Part shown: piece after piece, positions 1 to 14,100 of the stretch
Position numbering within the stretch: the first letter of the stretch is position 1
How the letters are laid out: each line of letters opens with the position of its first letter
DNA from: Prostheceraeus crozeri
Taxonomy: Eukaryota; Platyhelminthes; Polycladida; Euryleptidae
Length of the DNA: 64,000 nt
Assembly (NCBI GenBank): GCA_907163375.1
Contig: CAJQUW010001638.1
Location: 1 to 64,000, forward strand
Reading direction: 5' to 3'
Translations under genes and position numbers: made by a program
Notes under the pieces: generated by a model
Database searches by the model: none
What the model was told of the DNA's origin: nothing
The model's input: the letters and a program-made list of their open reading frames with translations, nothing else

Positions 1-124
1 AACTAAAAACATAAAAACAAAAACCAAAAATGAAAGAAAAAGTAAAAGAAAAATACTAAACAAAAAAAATAAAGAAAAAATAAAAGAAAAAAATAAAGGA
101 GATAATAAAGAAAAAGAAAAAGAA
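1..124. repeat. A-rich low-complexity sequence
   Basis: Adenine-dominated sequence with short AAAATAAAG-like words and no coding potential. It leads directly into the 11-bp tandem array. Confidence 0.8.
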
Positions 125-545
125 AAGAAAAAATAACTGAAAAAATTACAGAAAAATCGCTGAAAACTAACTGAAAAAATAACTGAAAACTAACTGAAAA
201 CTAGCTGAAAACTAGATGAAAACTAAATGAGAACTGACTGTAAACCAAGTGAGAACTAACTGAAAGCTAACTGAAAAATAACTGAAACTAGCTGAAAACT
301 GACTGAAAACTAACTGAAAACTAACTGAAAACTAACTGAAAACTAACTGAAAACTAGCTGAAAACTAACTGAAGGCTAACTGAAAACTAACTGGAAGCTA
401 TATCTGAAAACTAACTGGAAGCTATATCTGAAAACTAACTGAAAACTGACTGAAAACTAACTCCAAACTAGCTGAAATCTAACTGAAAACTAACTGAAAA
501 GTAACTGAAAACTGACTGTAAAGTAAGTGAAAACTGAAAACTAAC
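125..545. repeat. 11-bp tandem repeat (satellite-like)
   Basis: Repeats of the unit CTAACTGAAAA, with many single-base variants (CTAGCTGAAAA, CTGACTGAAAA). A few longer variants contain GGAAGCTATATCTG and appear twice in a row near 390-435. The array looks like a degenerate minisatellite. It is continuous with A-rich sequence on both sides. Confidence 0.9.
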
Positions 546-760
546 AGAAAACTAACAAAAAAAAGAAACCAAATAAAATATAAAACAAAAAAAAAAAAAA
601 AAAAAACAAAAAAAAAAAAAAAAAAAAATATAAAAAAAAAAAAAAAAAAAATAAAAAATAAAAAAAATAAAAAAAAAAAAAAAAATAAATAAATAAAAAT
701 AAAAAAAAAAATATAAAAAAAAAATAATAAATTAAAAAAAAAAACAAAAAAAATAAAAAC
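546..760. repeat. Poly(A)/AAAT low-complexity tract
   Basis: Almost pure A with occasional T and C. The reverse strand would read as a phenylalanine-rich frame, which is an artefact of the poly(T) composition and not a gene. Confidence 0.9.
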
Positions 761-3700
761 CGCTCACTCGAGTTGTGCTATATCGCTCTAGGGTCACTCG
801 GACGATAAATCGAGCTTCAATGAAGATTTCAAGCTCTGAGTGTCATGATGATCACACATATACTCCAAAGATAACAGTTGTCCTTCAATGAGGACCTACG
901 GGTGGTCATATGATTTAGTTTTAAAACGCCTGCATACAACTGTGAATAGTCTATAGACCTACTACATAGGGCCTAGTTGTTGAGGTTCTCAGTTCTGATA
1001 TTATTCTTCAATATGAACGTACTCGCATGAAAATGTTCATCTGCAGGGATCAGGAGCAAAATTCTGTCTCCGCATATGAATTATTCTAGCTCGTTTTTGA
1101 GCCACAAATCGGGGAAGATATGTAGACCACATATAGGCCTAGGCCTACTTATGTAATTTCAGAATTACCTAAATTATCTGGAGATACTACAATTATCTGG
1201 AAATCGATTTCTTGACATGGATGAAAGCTGATGTTATATGATTTAAGTATGCAAAAGTTAGGAAAAGTCATAATGATGGTTTTATTGTAGCAGCATTCTA
1301 TCTACAGCAATAGTTCGAAGTGCCGTTCACTCACGATCCCTTAAGAATTTTGAGATCACAACAGCAGATTTTCCTCAATGTGAGACAAATTTGAATTTGA
1401 ATGTCTTTGTATGTGAACTCTCGAAGCAAATCAGCATATCCTCATCGCCCTCAATGTCAGGTGAATTTGAATTTGGATGACTTCTAATCGTGTAAAGCTG
1501 TGAATCAAATCAATAGGCCTATATCTCTTTATCGTTCTCAATAGGGACAAATATGAATAACGGATTCTTTTCTTGTGAATATGTGAATTATATTAATCAA
1601 CGTCAAATAATATTCAATGGAATTATATCATTAAAATATTTGAGAAGTACGAAACGAACGTAACCTGGGAATCTATTGAGACTTTTAAGTCCCGCCCCCT
1701 AACTCATGACATATAACTGCAAATTCAATTTTCACTTCGCATATGCTCTAAAAGGATACAATCTATCTGCTGACCAAAATTTCAGTGTTCTGAACCTATT
1801 ATTTCTATGAGTGGTACTGAATGGGTTAATGAAATTTCAGGGTGATTCCCAGGCCCCAAAAAAATTCCCGGGTTCGGCCACCAACTTGTAGCGACCATAT
1901 CTGAGATCGTTTCCGTCTGGGAAGCGATAGCCTGTTTGGCTTCACTGATGGACAGGTTGGCCTACGTCAAGGAGACTTGCTCGATGATCAACGGAAGGTT
2001 TCCTATGCGAGTCGTAAAATTTCTCCTTTGATACGGTCCAGATGCCGGCGAGATGACGCAAAGCAGATCCAGCGGCAACACTGAAATTGTGAGAGCGACT
2101 AGTGACCAAGCTTGGCTTTCTCAACCCTATCTACGGCCTCACGCTTGGCGTCAGAGGAAAATGCATTGCTTCGACCTCTCAGACTGCGATAATGTATCAG
2201 AGGTGTGGCAACGGCGCTTGTAGAGTTTAGTCTACTACAGCCTCCCAGTCATAGTAAACCTAAGCATAATTGCTTTGAAATTCCTTTATTAATCGCCTGG
2301 TCCGAGAGTGGTGGGTTATCTACTTTCAGACGCATCAAGAACTCGACTGCAATGTCTTGGCCAGGAGGATGCCATGGCCCAGATGGGAACATAACTAAAC
2401 AGCGGCGGTCGATGCTGGAACACCCAGCAGATTTCGATTATGCAATGACAAAGTAATTTTTTTACAATTTTTTGATGCGTAAGTACCGTAACAATTACGG
2501 TTTCACATACAAGCATCTTCAGACATGCAGCCTTAATAGAACTTTAACTGGTGCAATATTTCCAACATAAGTAGTGCATGATGAAAAGAAGCTAATTTTT
2601 ACAGTAATATGCCATTATCAGCCTCAAAAAATCTTTTCTGTAGACGCAAATTTAGATTAAGCGCTCTATTTTGTTTCACTCATATGCATGCCTACAATTA
2701 ATTTTGTCGCGCTTTAACACAAAATTAACGAAGCATTGGCATGCAATCGGATTGCCTCATTATGATAACATTACGCGGTTTCATGAAGACATTTCAGCTG
2801 ATTGCTATGCCACTGTCCCAATTCCAGTCGTTCTTACCTTTCTATTGAGCACTGCTGGACAAACTAGTGACAAGCTACTTGACACTAGTAAATGCAGACA
2901 TGCTACACTACGTCCATGGTTCGCAATCACGACTCTCCAACACGTGGCAATTTTCTGTCCACCTTGTGGCATGTTCAATAATAGAGCATGATGTATTTCG
3001 CTATCATGAGCGCATTGGAACTATAGTCGGAATTGAGACATTAGCTGGTCACATAGAGTAGGCAGGTCATGTTTGCGTTGTTGAAATCATAGAGTAGGTT
3101 GTAATGACGCATGTGCTGATAATCTTCTATCCCGCAAAGTGCCACGATTACCAGAGAACACTGTGAAAGTGAAACCTAAGATGATTTATTCGTATATAAA
3201 GATATTTAGCACGTACTACTTGTTCTTTTACCTCCTTTTTCGCATAGCTCTAGTCGAAAAACGAAGTACCATACTTTGTCAGTACATTTCAGGTGACGCT
3301 TGGTTGATAGATGTCATCTCAGAGACGTAGACGTCAAAGATATCTACACCGCAATATCTTCTCGAGAATTGCTTCACAACCGATGTTGCACGTGATGCAC
3401 TTTATTTGATTGATCGCTGATTCGAAGCAATTACGTGGCGAATTTAGTGATTTTCGTGTGATTCATTGCTTGCATTTGGTTGTTCTATTGTCTGCAAATA
3501 CAGGCAATTGCTTTCGTAAGCATGTTTCAGAAGCATTATGCATTTTCAATAGCTCTCAGTGATGTGCAAATTTTGAAAAATTGATTGGAGGGATATGTTG
3601 GTCATGAAGAAAACTGCGAACAGCTAAGCCAAATGCACTCATATCTCGGTCGAACGCACTGTGAAGTATAGCTATTCAAGATTTGTCGCCATCACTGTAT

Positions 3701-4709
3701 ACTAGATTTCGTTTCAGCAAATTTAATTCGCAAATGCATAGGCCTAATTGTCAACATTTGGGCTATCTAACCTATAATTTTTGTGGGGCTGCTGACCTCA
3801 ATTGCTTCATTCTTAGGGATAGTTCTATTCATTCTGATTCAAGGAAATGACTTAAATTTTTCTGATATCTTCAAAAAAAGTACATATTGCTGGCTTGTAT
3901 ATGATTTTAATTAGCACAGGATGCGCCTAAGAAACTTTCGACTGAAATGTCATTCTGAATTGATCGAACGGATTTGATCGTCAAGTGCCAGGACCAGTTC
4001 CCCATTTTCTTTTTAACTATAGCGAAACTGCTGTTGGCGCAGATTCACAGGTACTTTTCGTTATCAACACTTGAGGCTGTTTTTTACAATGTTCAACTCG
4101 TCAGCTGAATGAAGGTAGGTGTTTATCAGCTCTGATTTTCGTACTTTGCTTTCTACATTCACAACCAACCTTCACAAAAGCAAACTCAGTGGAATACACA
4201 ACTAGCAAGTGCAATAGCTGTCTTCGACTCAGCAGCCTCCCTACTCACTATCCAATTTGCCTCAAGTGAATTATCCCCAGCTGACAAAAGTGAAAGTACT
4301 TTAAATCCCCACTAATGTATTACTATAATATTTGCGTCATTATATTTCTCTGCATTCCTCTATGTTCATAAGAGTATTTCATTGTCTGTATTTAATGCTT
4401 TGTTTGTTTACACTAATTGTGAGCTGTTTTAACATGCATTCACCATTGTCTGCAATAATATATAAGCAGCCGTCTTTCAGTCAGAAAGCACGGTCTGGGA
4501 TTTACCACAAGAACTTGTTCTGTTCTACGGTCGCAGTGATTTATCTGATCACAGTTGGAAACCCGTTTCAGCAAGGTACACAAAACATTTTTTGAGGTGC
4601 ATCAGTTATTACTCGTGTTCATATTTCCAAATAAATGTCAGTCTCCAATTTTTAAGACGATAACTAAAACACTAATTCTTTTAATGCAAGATATACTTTT
4701 GCATAAGCT
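761..4709. other. Non-genic flank downstream of CHP
   Basis: About 4 kb in which I recognise no gene or mobile element. Several short open frames exist (for example 2671-2991 plus), but none shows a known motif. TAGGCCTA-type words occur near 1130-1150. Confidence 0.5.
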
Positions 4710-5032
4710 TTACATGACTTCTCAGAAACTTTATTAAAATATGGCGTATCAAAGTAATTCGATGAACACTCGCGAAAATACAAAACAAGATGAACATTTT
4801 GTAATGATCAACATTTACAGACAAGGCACGCTCATGGCACTTTCTATGATCTTAAACGCTCGATTGAGGTGCTCGAAGGTGGAAGTATAAAGCGATGAAA
4901 TCAACAATTTTTGAGATGAACATCGAAATCGATATGTACTGTCCTCGCTTCATGTCCTAATACTCATGAGGTTATTTTGTGGCAAATTCTTCGTATTCAA
5001 TCTTCAACCGAGTCACATTGTGAATCAGATTA
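4710..5032 (-). other. Putative CHP 3' UTR
   Basis: Sequence between the CHP stop codon (minus strand, 5033-5035) and the first AATAAA on that strand. The extent is inferred only from the poly(A) signal. Confidence 0.35.
4730..4735 (-). promoter_or_regulatory. Candidate poly(A) signal for CHP
   Basis: On the minus strand this hexamer reads AATAAA, about 300 nt beyond the CHP stop codon. That is a normal 3' UTR distance. AATAAA is common in AT-rich DNA, so this is only a candidate. Confidence 0.35.
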
Positions 5033-5167
5033 CTATCCCATGAACTTTATGCTTAATTTCTGTTCCACATCGATTCGTTCCATAGCTTTTTTGAATTCTT
5101 CATAAGAGATGAAACCGTCCTGGTCACTGTCTGCTTCAGCCATCGTTCTGTCAGTAATACCTCTCTT
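5033..5167 (-). CDS. CHP1: CHP exon 6 (last coding exon)
   Basis: Encodes residues 146-189 and the TAG stop. The acceptor reads TTTGTTGCAG and the exon begins in phase 0 with KRGITDRT. It holds EF-hand 4 (loop D158-E169) and the conserved C-terminus VEQKLSIKFMG. Confidence 0.95.
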   Translation of the reverse strand, partial: KRGITDRTMAEADSDQDGFISYEEFKKAMERIDVEQKLSIKFMG

Positions 5168-8100
5168 CTGCAACAAAGTAAAAGCCAGATTACAAATAGA
5201 AATAACAAAACTATGTTAAATTTTACACACATAAAACTGAATATTAAAGTAATATATGCTTCAATAATAATGCAGTTTTAATCATTGATAATTTTCATGC
5301 ATAAATGACAACAAATAATGTTTATCACAAAACTTAGCAGTTTATGTCTACATACGGCATAGGCTTTCAGAACATGACAGCTTATGCCACGGTTAAAGAC
5401 CAGCATCTATGCGGCTCCTCTCGATGCATAACGAAACTTCATTACTGAAATTATGCATGTAATTAAGCGGCTTGAAACTATATCCCTTGCTGTTTTTCTC
5501 TCAATCATGAAACCCCTTAAGCGCTTCAAACGTGACACAAACGCACACTGAACTGAGCAGGAATAGCGGGAAGTAGAATGCCGCATCTCTGCTTATAATT
5601 CTACTCAGGTGCGGGAGTTGTTCGTAGAAATTGATCAAAAATGATGAATGATGAGTGATGACTAAACGCTATTTCATGTAAATAAACATTCCTCCGTCAC
5701 CTGTAAAAACCATGTTTGTAGGTACAATAGACTAGTCCAAAAAAGAGGTACATGTAACTACACTGGGCGTGCTGTGAGTTGCATGTATCTTCCAAACAAA
5801 AAAAAATAGTGGTGTACACCAGTTCTCATAGAAGATACGCTCATCAGCACGGACTCCAAGACCAATTATAAAAGTACAAAGAATGTACACCAAATTTCAA
5901 ATTTTCTTTTGATGTGATGTATATAGGTCTGCATGTATTTAGGAAACATTCGCCATGCACCCTAACTTCACAAGTTAGAAAGATACACGTAACACATGGG
6001 TCTAGATCAGTGGTTCCCAAACTTAATAATAACGTTCCCCCTTCGTTCCACAAAAATCTAATTCTCCACTTTTCAGCTTAGAAAGAAGTTCACGTACTTT
6101 TTATAACATGCATTCTACAAATAACTCAGAGTACATATTTCGAAGATATTCATGTACAATGAAAATAAGCAAACCAATTGTAGAGACCGCTTTTCTGTCA
6201 ATGAGAAGGGTGATGTTGCTCAGCTTTAAAAAGAAGAAGGGGAAACTCACCCATTCCTTCAATTACATCAATTCGATATCGTCGTCGAAGTAAGCAGCAA
6301 TCCTGTCTTGCAGCATGCGCAGTTCGACGATACCCTCCGACAATCCGTGAAAGTATATTCCACTTTGGTAGTTTTCAGAAAACTGGACTCAACTACAACG
6401 TTGATATTCCCTCTCCCCTCAAAGAAATAGGTTTCCCCTCTAGGGAAGAATTCCCCCTTCTTTGGGAACCACTGGTCTATATGCATTTAGGACACAGAAG
6501 ATGAGTTCTCAACATACCCGGACTTTCCACTATAGAAAGAAAATCAATTATTTTTTTCGATAAGAACTGAGTATTAAAAAAGAATAATGCCAGGATGACG
6601 CTTCTACTTGTTCACGCCTCAGTCATGTCCGTACGAAATCATAGCTAAAACTTTACAAATGCAAATACTGCTATGATCACACCAGTCTAACTTAATTCAT
6701 CAATTTACTTGCAAGTTTCGCGCAAAAATTCATATTGATGCGTTGTTCAACGATATTTTGTGTTATGATTCCTTTTAGTTTCGACAAACTTAGAATCAGG
6801 CAACTAACTAAATTATTGATTAACATAGTGTATATAATTATCATACACCATTTTCAACTGTTACTCATGTTAACAGCGTCATGTTCAGCCATTGTTCAGC
6901 ATGTCCATCATTATCCAAAGGTTTAACAGATTTCCAGTGCCGGTGAATCAGTTTCTCCACAATTTTAGGCTCAATTAAGCATCATAAGTCTCGACAAGGA
7001 CACGGGATTTCGGGATTGACTTCTAAAGACGCAGCAGATGTGCTAGACCCGGTGATACAATGGAATTTCTGAATTAAGATTGAATCGTCGCTAAGGATTT
7101 GAGCGTGCTATCACTAGACTCAAAGAAGACATGGGATCGTAGTTGACAAGCAATTAAGTTTTGCACCACACTGTGCAAATTGAATGTCAAAATAACTAAA
7201 CCTATGCCAAAATAACTAAACCATTTTCAGATGAAGTCTCTTCAGAAGACTACAAGTAACACAAAAAATTGATTTCTTTTCTGACACCTATGACCATCCA
7301 TCAAATAATTGAGATGATCTTAATCGTTGCCGCCTAGTTAAGATATTTTGCTGTAAGAATGCAATGAAATTGGATTTACCTGCTCATCTGTGATATTGTC
7401 ACCCACCATCAGATTTATCAGATTTACTAAGTCGTGCCTTGAGATCTGGCCATCGCTGTCCAAATCATAAATACGGAAAATAACTGCAAGAAAAAACGAA
7501 GAGTTGGATTCATGAAAAGAAAAACACTAATGAAAGCAGGAGCTAGTACACGATAATGAGGTTCTGCGTGGCACATCCTATATTATCAAACTCCCTTCCT
7601 ATCTCCACTATGTTGAACTATGCGTTCTACATTTTCTAATGTAGAACGGAATTTCTATGAATCAAAATACATGTAATCCAATGGGCTACCGTGCTACATT
7701 TTTTTACCCTACAATGCACCCAAATTGCAAGTAAGCTTAGATGATATCTTGGGTATAGATACCTCATGCAAATGCCAGTTAAATATTTCACTTGAAATTC
7801 AAATGAAGGAAATGCACATATATGGTATTGTAATTTCTATGGAAATGCATGACAACAATATTGGGATAGCTATCTACTAGGACTTTGGATGCCATGGAAA
7901 GCCAACCACGTTTGTGTTCTTAGCAGATTGTCTATATCGTCACTGGTCCATAGAGTTCATTGACATTTCTTGATTTTGTGATAAACTCCATCTGTACTTC
8001 GTGCTACATTTTCTGTGGTAGTACAGATGTCGTAGTTATATCACTATAATGTTCCATTCAATTTTTAAGGTATGCATGACGGATGGCTTTATCGAATTTG

Positions 8101-11100
8101 TGGCATGCATTGTGGATCAAGCAATCTATCGCACGTCATGAGGAAAATTATTATTTGATACAGGTCTGCATTTTGCAAAACATTTTATTTATGCTGATTG
8201 GATAACTTCACGCTATATTGATATGTATTCGCATATTAAAACAACAATATAGTCAGGGTTCCCAGCGCAATTACTGAAGAATAATAACGGAAAAAACGGA
8301 AAAATAAAGGAATACGTTAAGTTTGCTGCACAGCGTCATTCATGTATTTTCCACCAGTTGACGCTTTACGCTCATTATTTGAATATATGAAGCCATCCAT
8401 GGTTGAAAATCTTGTTAATATTTCTTGTCTAATCCCATTGATTCACTTCATCAAATCACATTGTATTTCGTGTATCAAACAAATTGTACATAAAGTATCT
8501 AACGAAAGGGTTATGATTTGCAGTTAGCACATGAAATTAGAACACAAGTGAGACGCTACAAATCAACTGTCAACATGAAGGAAGAAAGTACTCTTTAACA
8601 GTTCGCGCAGACTTTCATAAAAATAATACTATTTGCCTTTGCATCACCCCTCCTCCGTATTATTGGCCTCCGTCAATCTGAGGAAGTGGAGACACTGACT
8701 GTATTAACAAAGCAATATAGTGAATAAAGATATAGATATGTATGGTTGGAATCTACTGAAGAGCCATCTTTGAGAACCAAGGGCGCGTATATGGAGTCTG
8801 TGTGCGGCAAGCTATGCTTTATAAGTGGCGAGTCATGGCCGTTGCTTTCATCCGATGAGAAGACGAGCGTGAGGAGATGCGAATGCTAAGGTGAATGTGT
8901 GGTGTCAGACTATCGGACAGGAAATCGAATAACAGCATCAGAAAAGCAATGGGTCTTGAGAACATCACAAACATCGCGAGAAGGCAAAGACTTCGTCGGT
9001 TTGTCCACGTGGTAAGAAGGGATGAGACAGAGTGGATCAGAAAAGTTATGTGGATGGAAGTAGATGGTAAGACAGGAGCAGGAAGACAAAAGAAGACCTG
9101 GGAAGAAGTGGAGATGACCTCAAACGTGTTGGATCACAGGAAGCGGACGCCCGTGATACACCGAAATGGAAGTCCAAACTCAAGCAGCTAACGTCTAACC
9201 CAGCATCTTCTGGAAGAAAAGGACGCAAAAAGAGATGAGTGAGTGAGAGTCAGTAAAGTCATTGTCATTTTGATTTACACCATCCAATTCCACTTTTAAG
9301 TTCCTTCTTTCTTTTCAAACTCGTGTGAATCAATTCCTGTCCATGCATGATCTTCTCTTTTTATATATCTACTGTCGACAGCAGTCTCCCGTCAAGAGTT
9401 TCCTTCTTCTGTCTGAAGATCAGCAACTTCGATTCCATTGAATATTTCTTTCCTTTCTTTTCCCAAGCTTTGTCGTTCGATAGAAGACGTTTGCTGATCT
9501 CGTCGAAATTCACCGCTCGCTTTTTGCATGTGCTCTACCGTTCTTCTCAACTTTGAGCAGCTCACTCGTAATCGGCATTTTGATAGCGCCACCTATACGA
9601 TTGATTTGAAAAAGATTTTAATTTCGTTTATAGATTAATTCACATTAATGCGACAAAAATGAAGAATAGAATATTTGAATTGTTGAATACATAATCTAGA
9701 GCTAGACTTACATTTCTTATTTCACTTAACGGCAAGACGAAGTGTGCACTAAGTTACATACTGACACATGGTGGTGCGAAGAAGTAGACGCAGCAGTGGA
9801 AGAAAAGAGAATGCGATTCGCCATATGGAAGAGAACTCAAGACGAAAAGTGATTAAAGAAGAATATACAAAGGCAAAGGAGAATGCCCGCAAGATCATTT
9901 GGCAATCTCAAGAGAGGAGAAGGAAAGAATTGACGCAATTATTAACAAGTGAAGAGGGCAGGAGATGCTCAGGTGCGACACTGTTACTCGTTTCTGATAC
10001 TTGAGAGACATGTTGGATTCCGGTGGTGGAACGGAGGCAGCTGTGACTGCGCGAATTGAGTGGTTGGGGGGTGGGCAAAATTCCAAGAGATATCGCCTAC
10101 CCTGACCAGTTGTTCTACTCCATACTGGATGAAGGGCAAGATCTACGACTCATGCGTCAGAGCCTGTATGACTTACGGAAGAGAGACATGGGTTCTGACA
10201 GCTGTAGAAAAGAGGAGAATGGAGGTAGCAAACAGAAGGATGATCAGATGAATGTGTGGAGTGTCTCTCGATGATGGAGTGGCCAGCGAAGACCTTCTGG
10301 CGTGCCTGAGCCTGCTGTCGGTCAATGGGGACATGAGGGTGCGCAGATTGCGATGATACGACGGAAAGATAGCAGCGATTGGGTGAAGAAAGTATGGAAA
10401 ATGAAGATCAGCGAACCAACAAGAGACCGCCCAAAAAAAAGACCTGGGAAGAAGCAGTGTCCGCAGATTGTCGTCAATTGGGCCTCAAAGAAGCCGAAAC
10501 TCTCGATCTGAACACCTGGAAGAATTCCATGAAGAATCATCGTCCAACCCAACGGAGATGGAGTAAAGGACGTTAAACGGATAAAGCAAAAAGTGGGGCT
10601 ACCTAGGTTCACATTCTTCATGAATTGCAATGAGCAATGAGCATCTACTAAATAGTGCCATCGTGAGTACTTGCTATTGAAAAATGTTCGATTATGTTCA
10701 GTAATTGAACTTCATAGCTTCAAAAAAATTTCGAAACAATTAATTTCACCATTCATGTGAGCATGTTATGATAATATTACGCAGACAGGCACCAAACTGA
10801 GGTTTAGGTGATCGCCGATCTATTGAACGTCGCTGAATTTCGTAGAATAACGACTGATGATATCCTACCGAAGTTGGAAGTAAATACTTCTATCATGTAT
10901 GAACCAATTCTTCTTATGCAATGATTCAACCAATGCGGAGTGGACTTTGACTTCTTCGACTGACCAGCGCCACATACCCTGTAGAACATCTTTCAGACTG
11001 TCACTTACAAAACACAAATGCAACATGATGCATCTGCATGTGCAATAGTTTTTATTGTGGCAATCCTTCACTTGACCAAACGAACTTTGACCGTTGTGAC

Positions 11101-14100
11101 CCATAAAAGAACTTCCGTAAAATGTTCTCTCAGACAACTAAGCACGCCTGACACTCCGAAAATCCATTTTTGTACATTAAGTACTGACTTATGCAAAGGT
11201 ATACAGGTGTGCCGAATATGATTGTAACGCGTGTTTGACATGACCGAAATTGATTTTAGATCTGAAATTCTAAGGATAGTATAATACTTAAAAAATAAGC
11301 ATGGAAAATAAATTTCATCAAGATATCACCATTTTTGAAGAAGTTACAGTGTTTCAAAAAACATGGCCTCTACACAGGTAGACAGGTGTGCCGATGAGGG
11401 TTAAGATGTAGCGAAGGACTTGATACAGCAATACTGCCATAGACCTATTGTTCACTAAATGTGGATGCATCTGTAAAATGCACTTTTGTACTAAATGATA
11501 GATTATATGAACATAAAAAACAGAAGTACCACAAATATTTGGTCCATGAAAGTACGAGCGCAATCTTTTAACGGTGTGTTCAGAAATGATAAAAAGCTAA
11601 AAAGTAGGATAGATTGAGTTTTGCACCCTTAAACGGATTTGAAGAATTCAGAAGAAATTTGTGCATTCAAAGCTTGTCATTCTTTTGCTGAATTGATCTC
11701 CATGTTTCTACAAACAGCCCAGATTGTGATGAGATGATGCAGGAGCAGCAAAAATAGAAAAGATTTTTCGATTTCATCAGAAACATCCCATACGTATAAA
11801 CGCATACGTTAATATCCCCTTTGTAGAACCTCCTCAAAATCAGATTATATTTACACTTGAAGCGAGAAATTAAGATTATCATCGTACTTAAGCGCATTTC
11901 ACTTTAATCTACTTATTTGAATGTTAGTATGAAAGTTCCAGGAATATGGTAACAAGATTCAGTAGCATTTTGCAATATACATATGACAATGTGAAGAAAA
12001 AAGGAAATACTAACGGAAAAATTGGTAAAAAAACGAGAAAAAAAGGACAATTTTCGAAAAAGCGGAAAATAACGGAAATAACGGAACTCTGGATACCATG
12101 TATGGTCAATAGTCAAAGATGTCAAACGCTTTTATCGGTCAAAAAATCGTGAAACAGCTCCACGACATGAAAATAAGAGTGCATGAATTGTGTCTCCGCA
12201 TTGTCGTTAAGTTACAGTAAGTGATCCTTTCTTTCTCTCCTGCTTCTCCGTATCTGTAGAAATTTGACAATTATCGGTAACGACCTTAAAACAGGATCAA
12301 ATAATGTGCAGATGCCAAATGAAGTGGAATGAATATCTTTATTTAACCAAGGGATCTGTCGATCGTCTGACAAAAAAATACTATATGAAGAATGGAGGAC
12401 ATTCTCAGTACAGCCTCTTCACATTTGAAATTCGAAGGTCTGTATGTCGGCGTTTAATCAAAATTTTGAAACACCATACCCATATGAGTTGAAGAAGAAC
12501 TGCTTCATAAGAAAAGAAAGCCACAGAAAATAGATACAGTGAGAATAGTGATTCATGCTGTTCTTATGAGTATACATGGCTAACAAGCAGTCCATCGTTA
12601 GCTCTATTTACAAGCGCTCGTTTCATCAAGCAAACAATTGATCAAAATGAACTGAGCCAAGTTTACAGAATGAAAAGGTCGTTCCAACAGGGTGATACTA
12701 CCGCTTAGAAAGGGTCTTTGGCAAATGTTCATCGATATATCTTTCAATTTGGTGATCTCCTAAGTTCTCATGAATGAATAGAAAACCGGGCTGGAATCCA
12801 CTTTTTATTGAATCGTGGGAAGCTTTTAGGTGTCTGTCGGTGGCTCTGATGATGACAAACACTGTTCAACACTGGTCATCAGGCCTCAGCTGAATAATAT
12901 ATTTTTTCATCTGCATTGATCGTGATTTTTGTGCTTCCTACGATTCAGCGAAGCATGTTCTCGTGATCCTTTTGTCCAGTGTTGTATAAAGTCTGACAAC
13001 GTGCGTTGTATAAGTGTTGTATATAGCTCACAATCAGTCGAAATTCTTCTTTCGTTGAGAAATATTCTAATGGAAACACACTACTGCTGAAGGATGGGCG
13101 CGAAGCTTTCATGGAAGTCTCAGTCTGGATTTCGCAAGAGAATAGTCATCTCATTGAATCAATCTGAAGCCATCAATTCAAGAGATTTCGGAAGCAAATA
13201 GTCATCGCATTGAATCAGTCTGAGGCCATTAATTTCGGATTACATTTCTTTTAAATACATCATTTTGATCCCTAGAATTTTATATACACAATTTTGGTTT
13301 ATTTTCATTTCTGAAAATTAGCATTTGCTGAAATCATAGATGCGTTGATTTACTATTCATTGACATAATCACTTAACATTTATCCCTCAAAACTATCCAT
13401 TTGTAGTTTTTCTACTCCACCCTATACAATCATTTCATGATAAATATGACAACCAAAACAAATGCAGCTTTTCTTTAACTATTTCCTGCAGGGCACCCAG
13501 TACCAAACGTGAAATTCTTATGTTTATATATATTTCGAGATTTCAAGTCACTCTTTTCACAGAGCGTCATGTTTATAAAATTGTAAGCAAATGTTTGAAA
13601 TAATGAAGATTGGCTGGACATATTTTGTTTCTGTGGTATGAGCCCAAAAAATTTTGATGGTCATCTCAATATGTGTATTTGCCCGAGTACTTTCACAATA
13701 CGACGCACTGCAGTCTCAAGGGTCTGACAGACAATGCCAACGAGAGACACACCGTGAACAACACAGACAGTGAACAATTATCACAGAAACAGTACACAGA
13801 AACTAAGTAAAAGTCTAAGTCACATAACTATCTACTGCTAAAACCATACAAATGGCTAGATAAATAAGACAAATAAAGTCAAGGAAAAGAGAAATCACAG
13901 CACCATGTCAACATAGAATAGATCAATGCAAAGAGGACCAAGAATCACTTAGATTGAAGTTCACTTTGTTGACAGTGTTACATCTTTTAGTCCAAAAAGC
14001 TTCCTTAATGAGCCGCCGTCTCCAAATCAAATATTTTTCAAAGGTATCAGAGATATTGAAGTAAAAATCGAGGTAGTCTACAACTTTGAGTTCGAAGTTA

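Noticed and set aside
541-747. A phenylalanine-rich reverse-strand frame
   Set aside because: It is only the translation of poly(T); no real codon structure.
2671-2991. 106-codon plus-strand frame downstream of CHP
   Set aside because: No domain, no splice context, no neighbouring element; probably chance.
11206-11390. Repeated ACAGGTGTGCCGA words at 11205 and 11382
   Set aside because: Too short to define a repeat or element.
8252-12100. hAT-like end words CAGGGTTCCCAG (8255) and GGAACTCTG (12090) with AACGGAAAA motifs nearby
   Set aside because: The two ends do not match each other and no 8-bp duplication is found, so they cannot be shown to bound one element.
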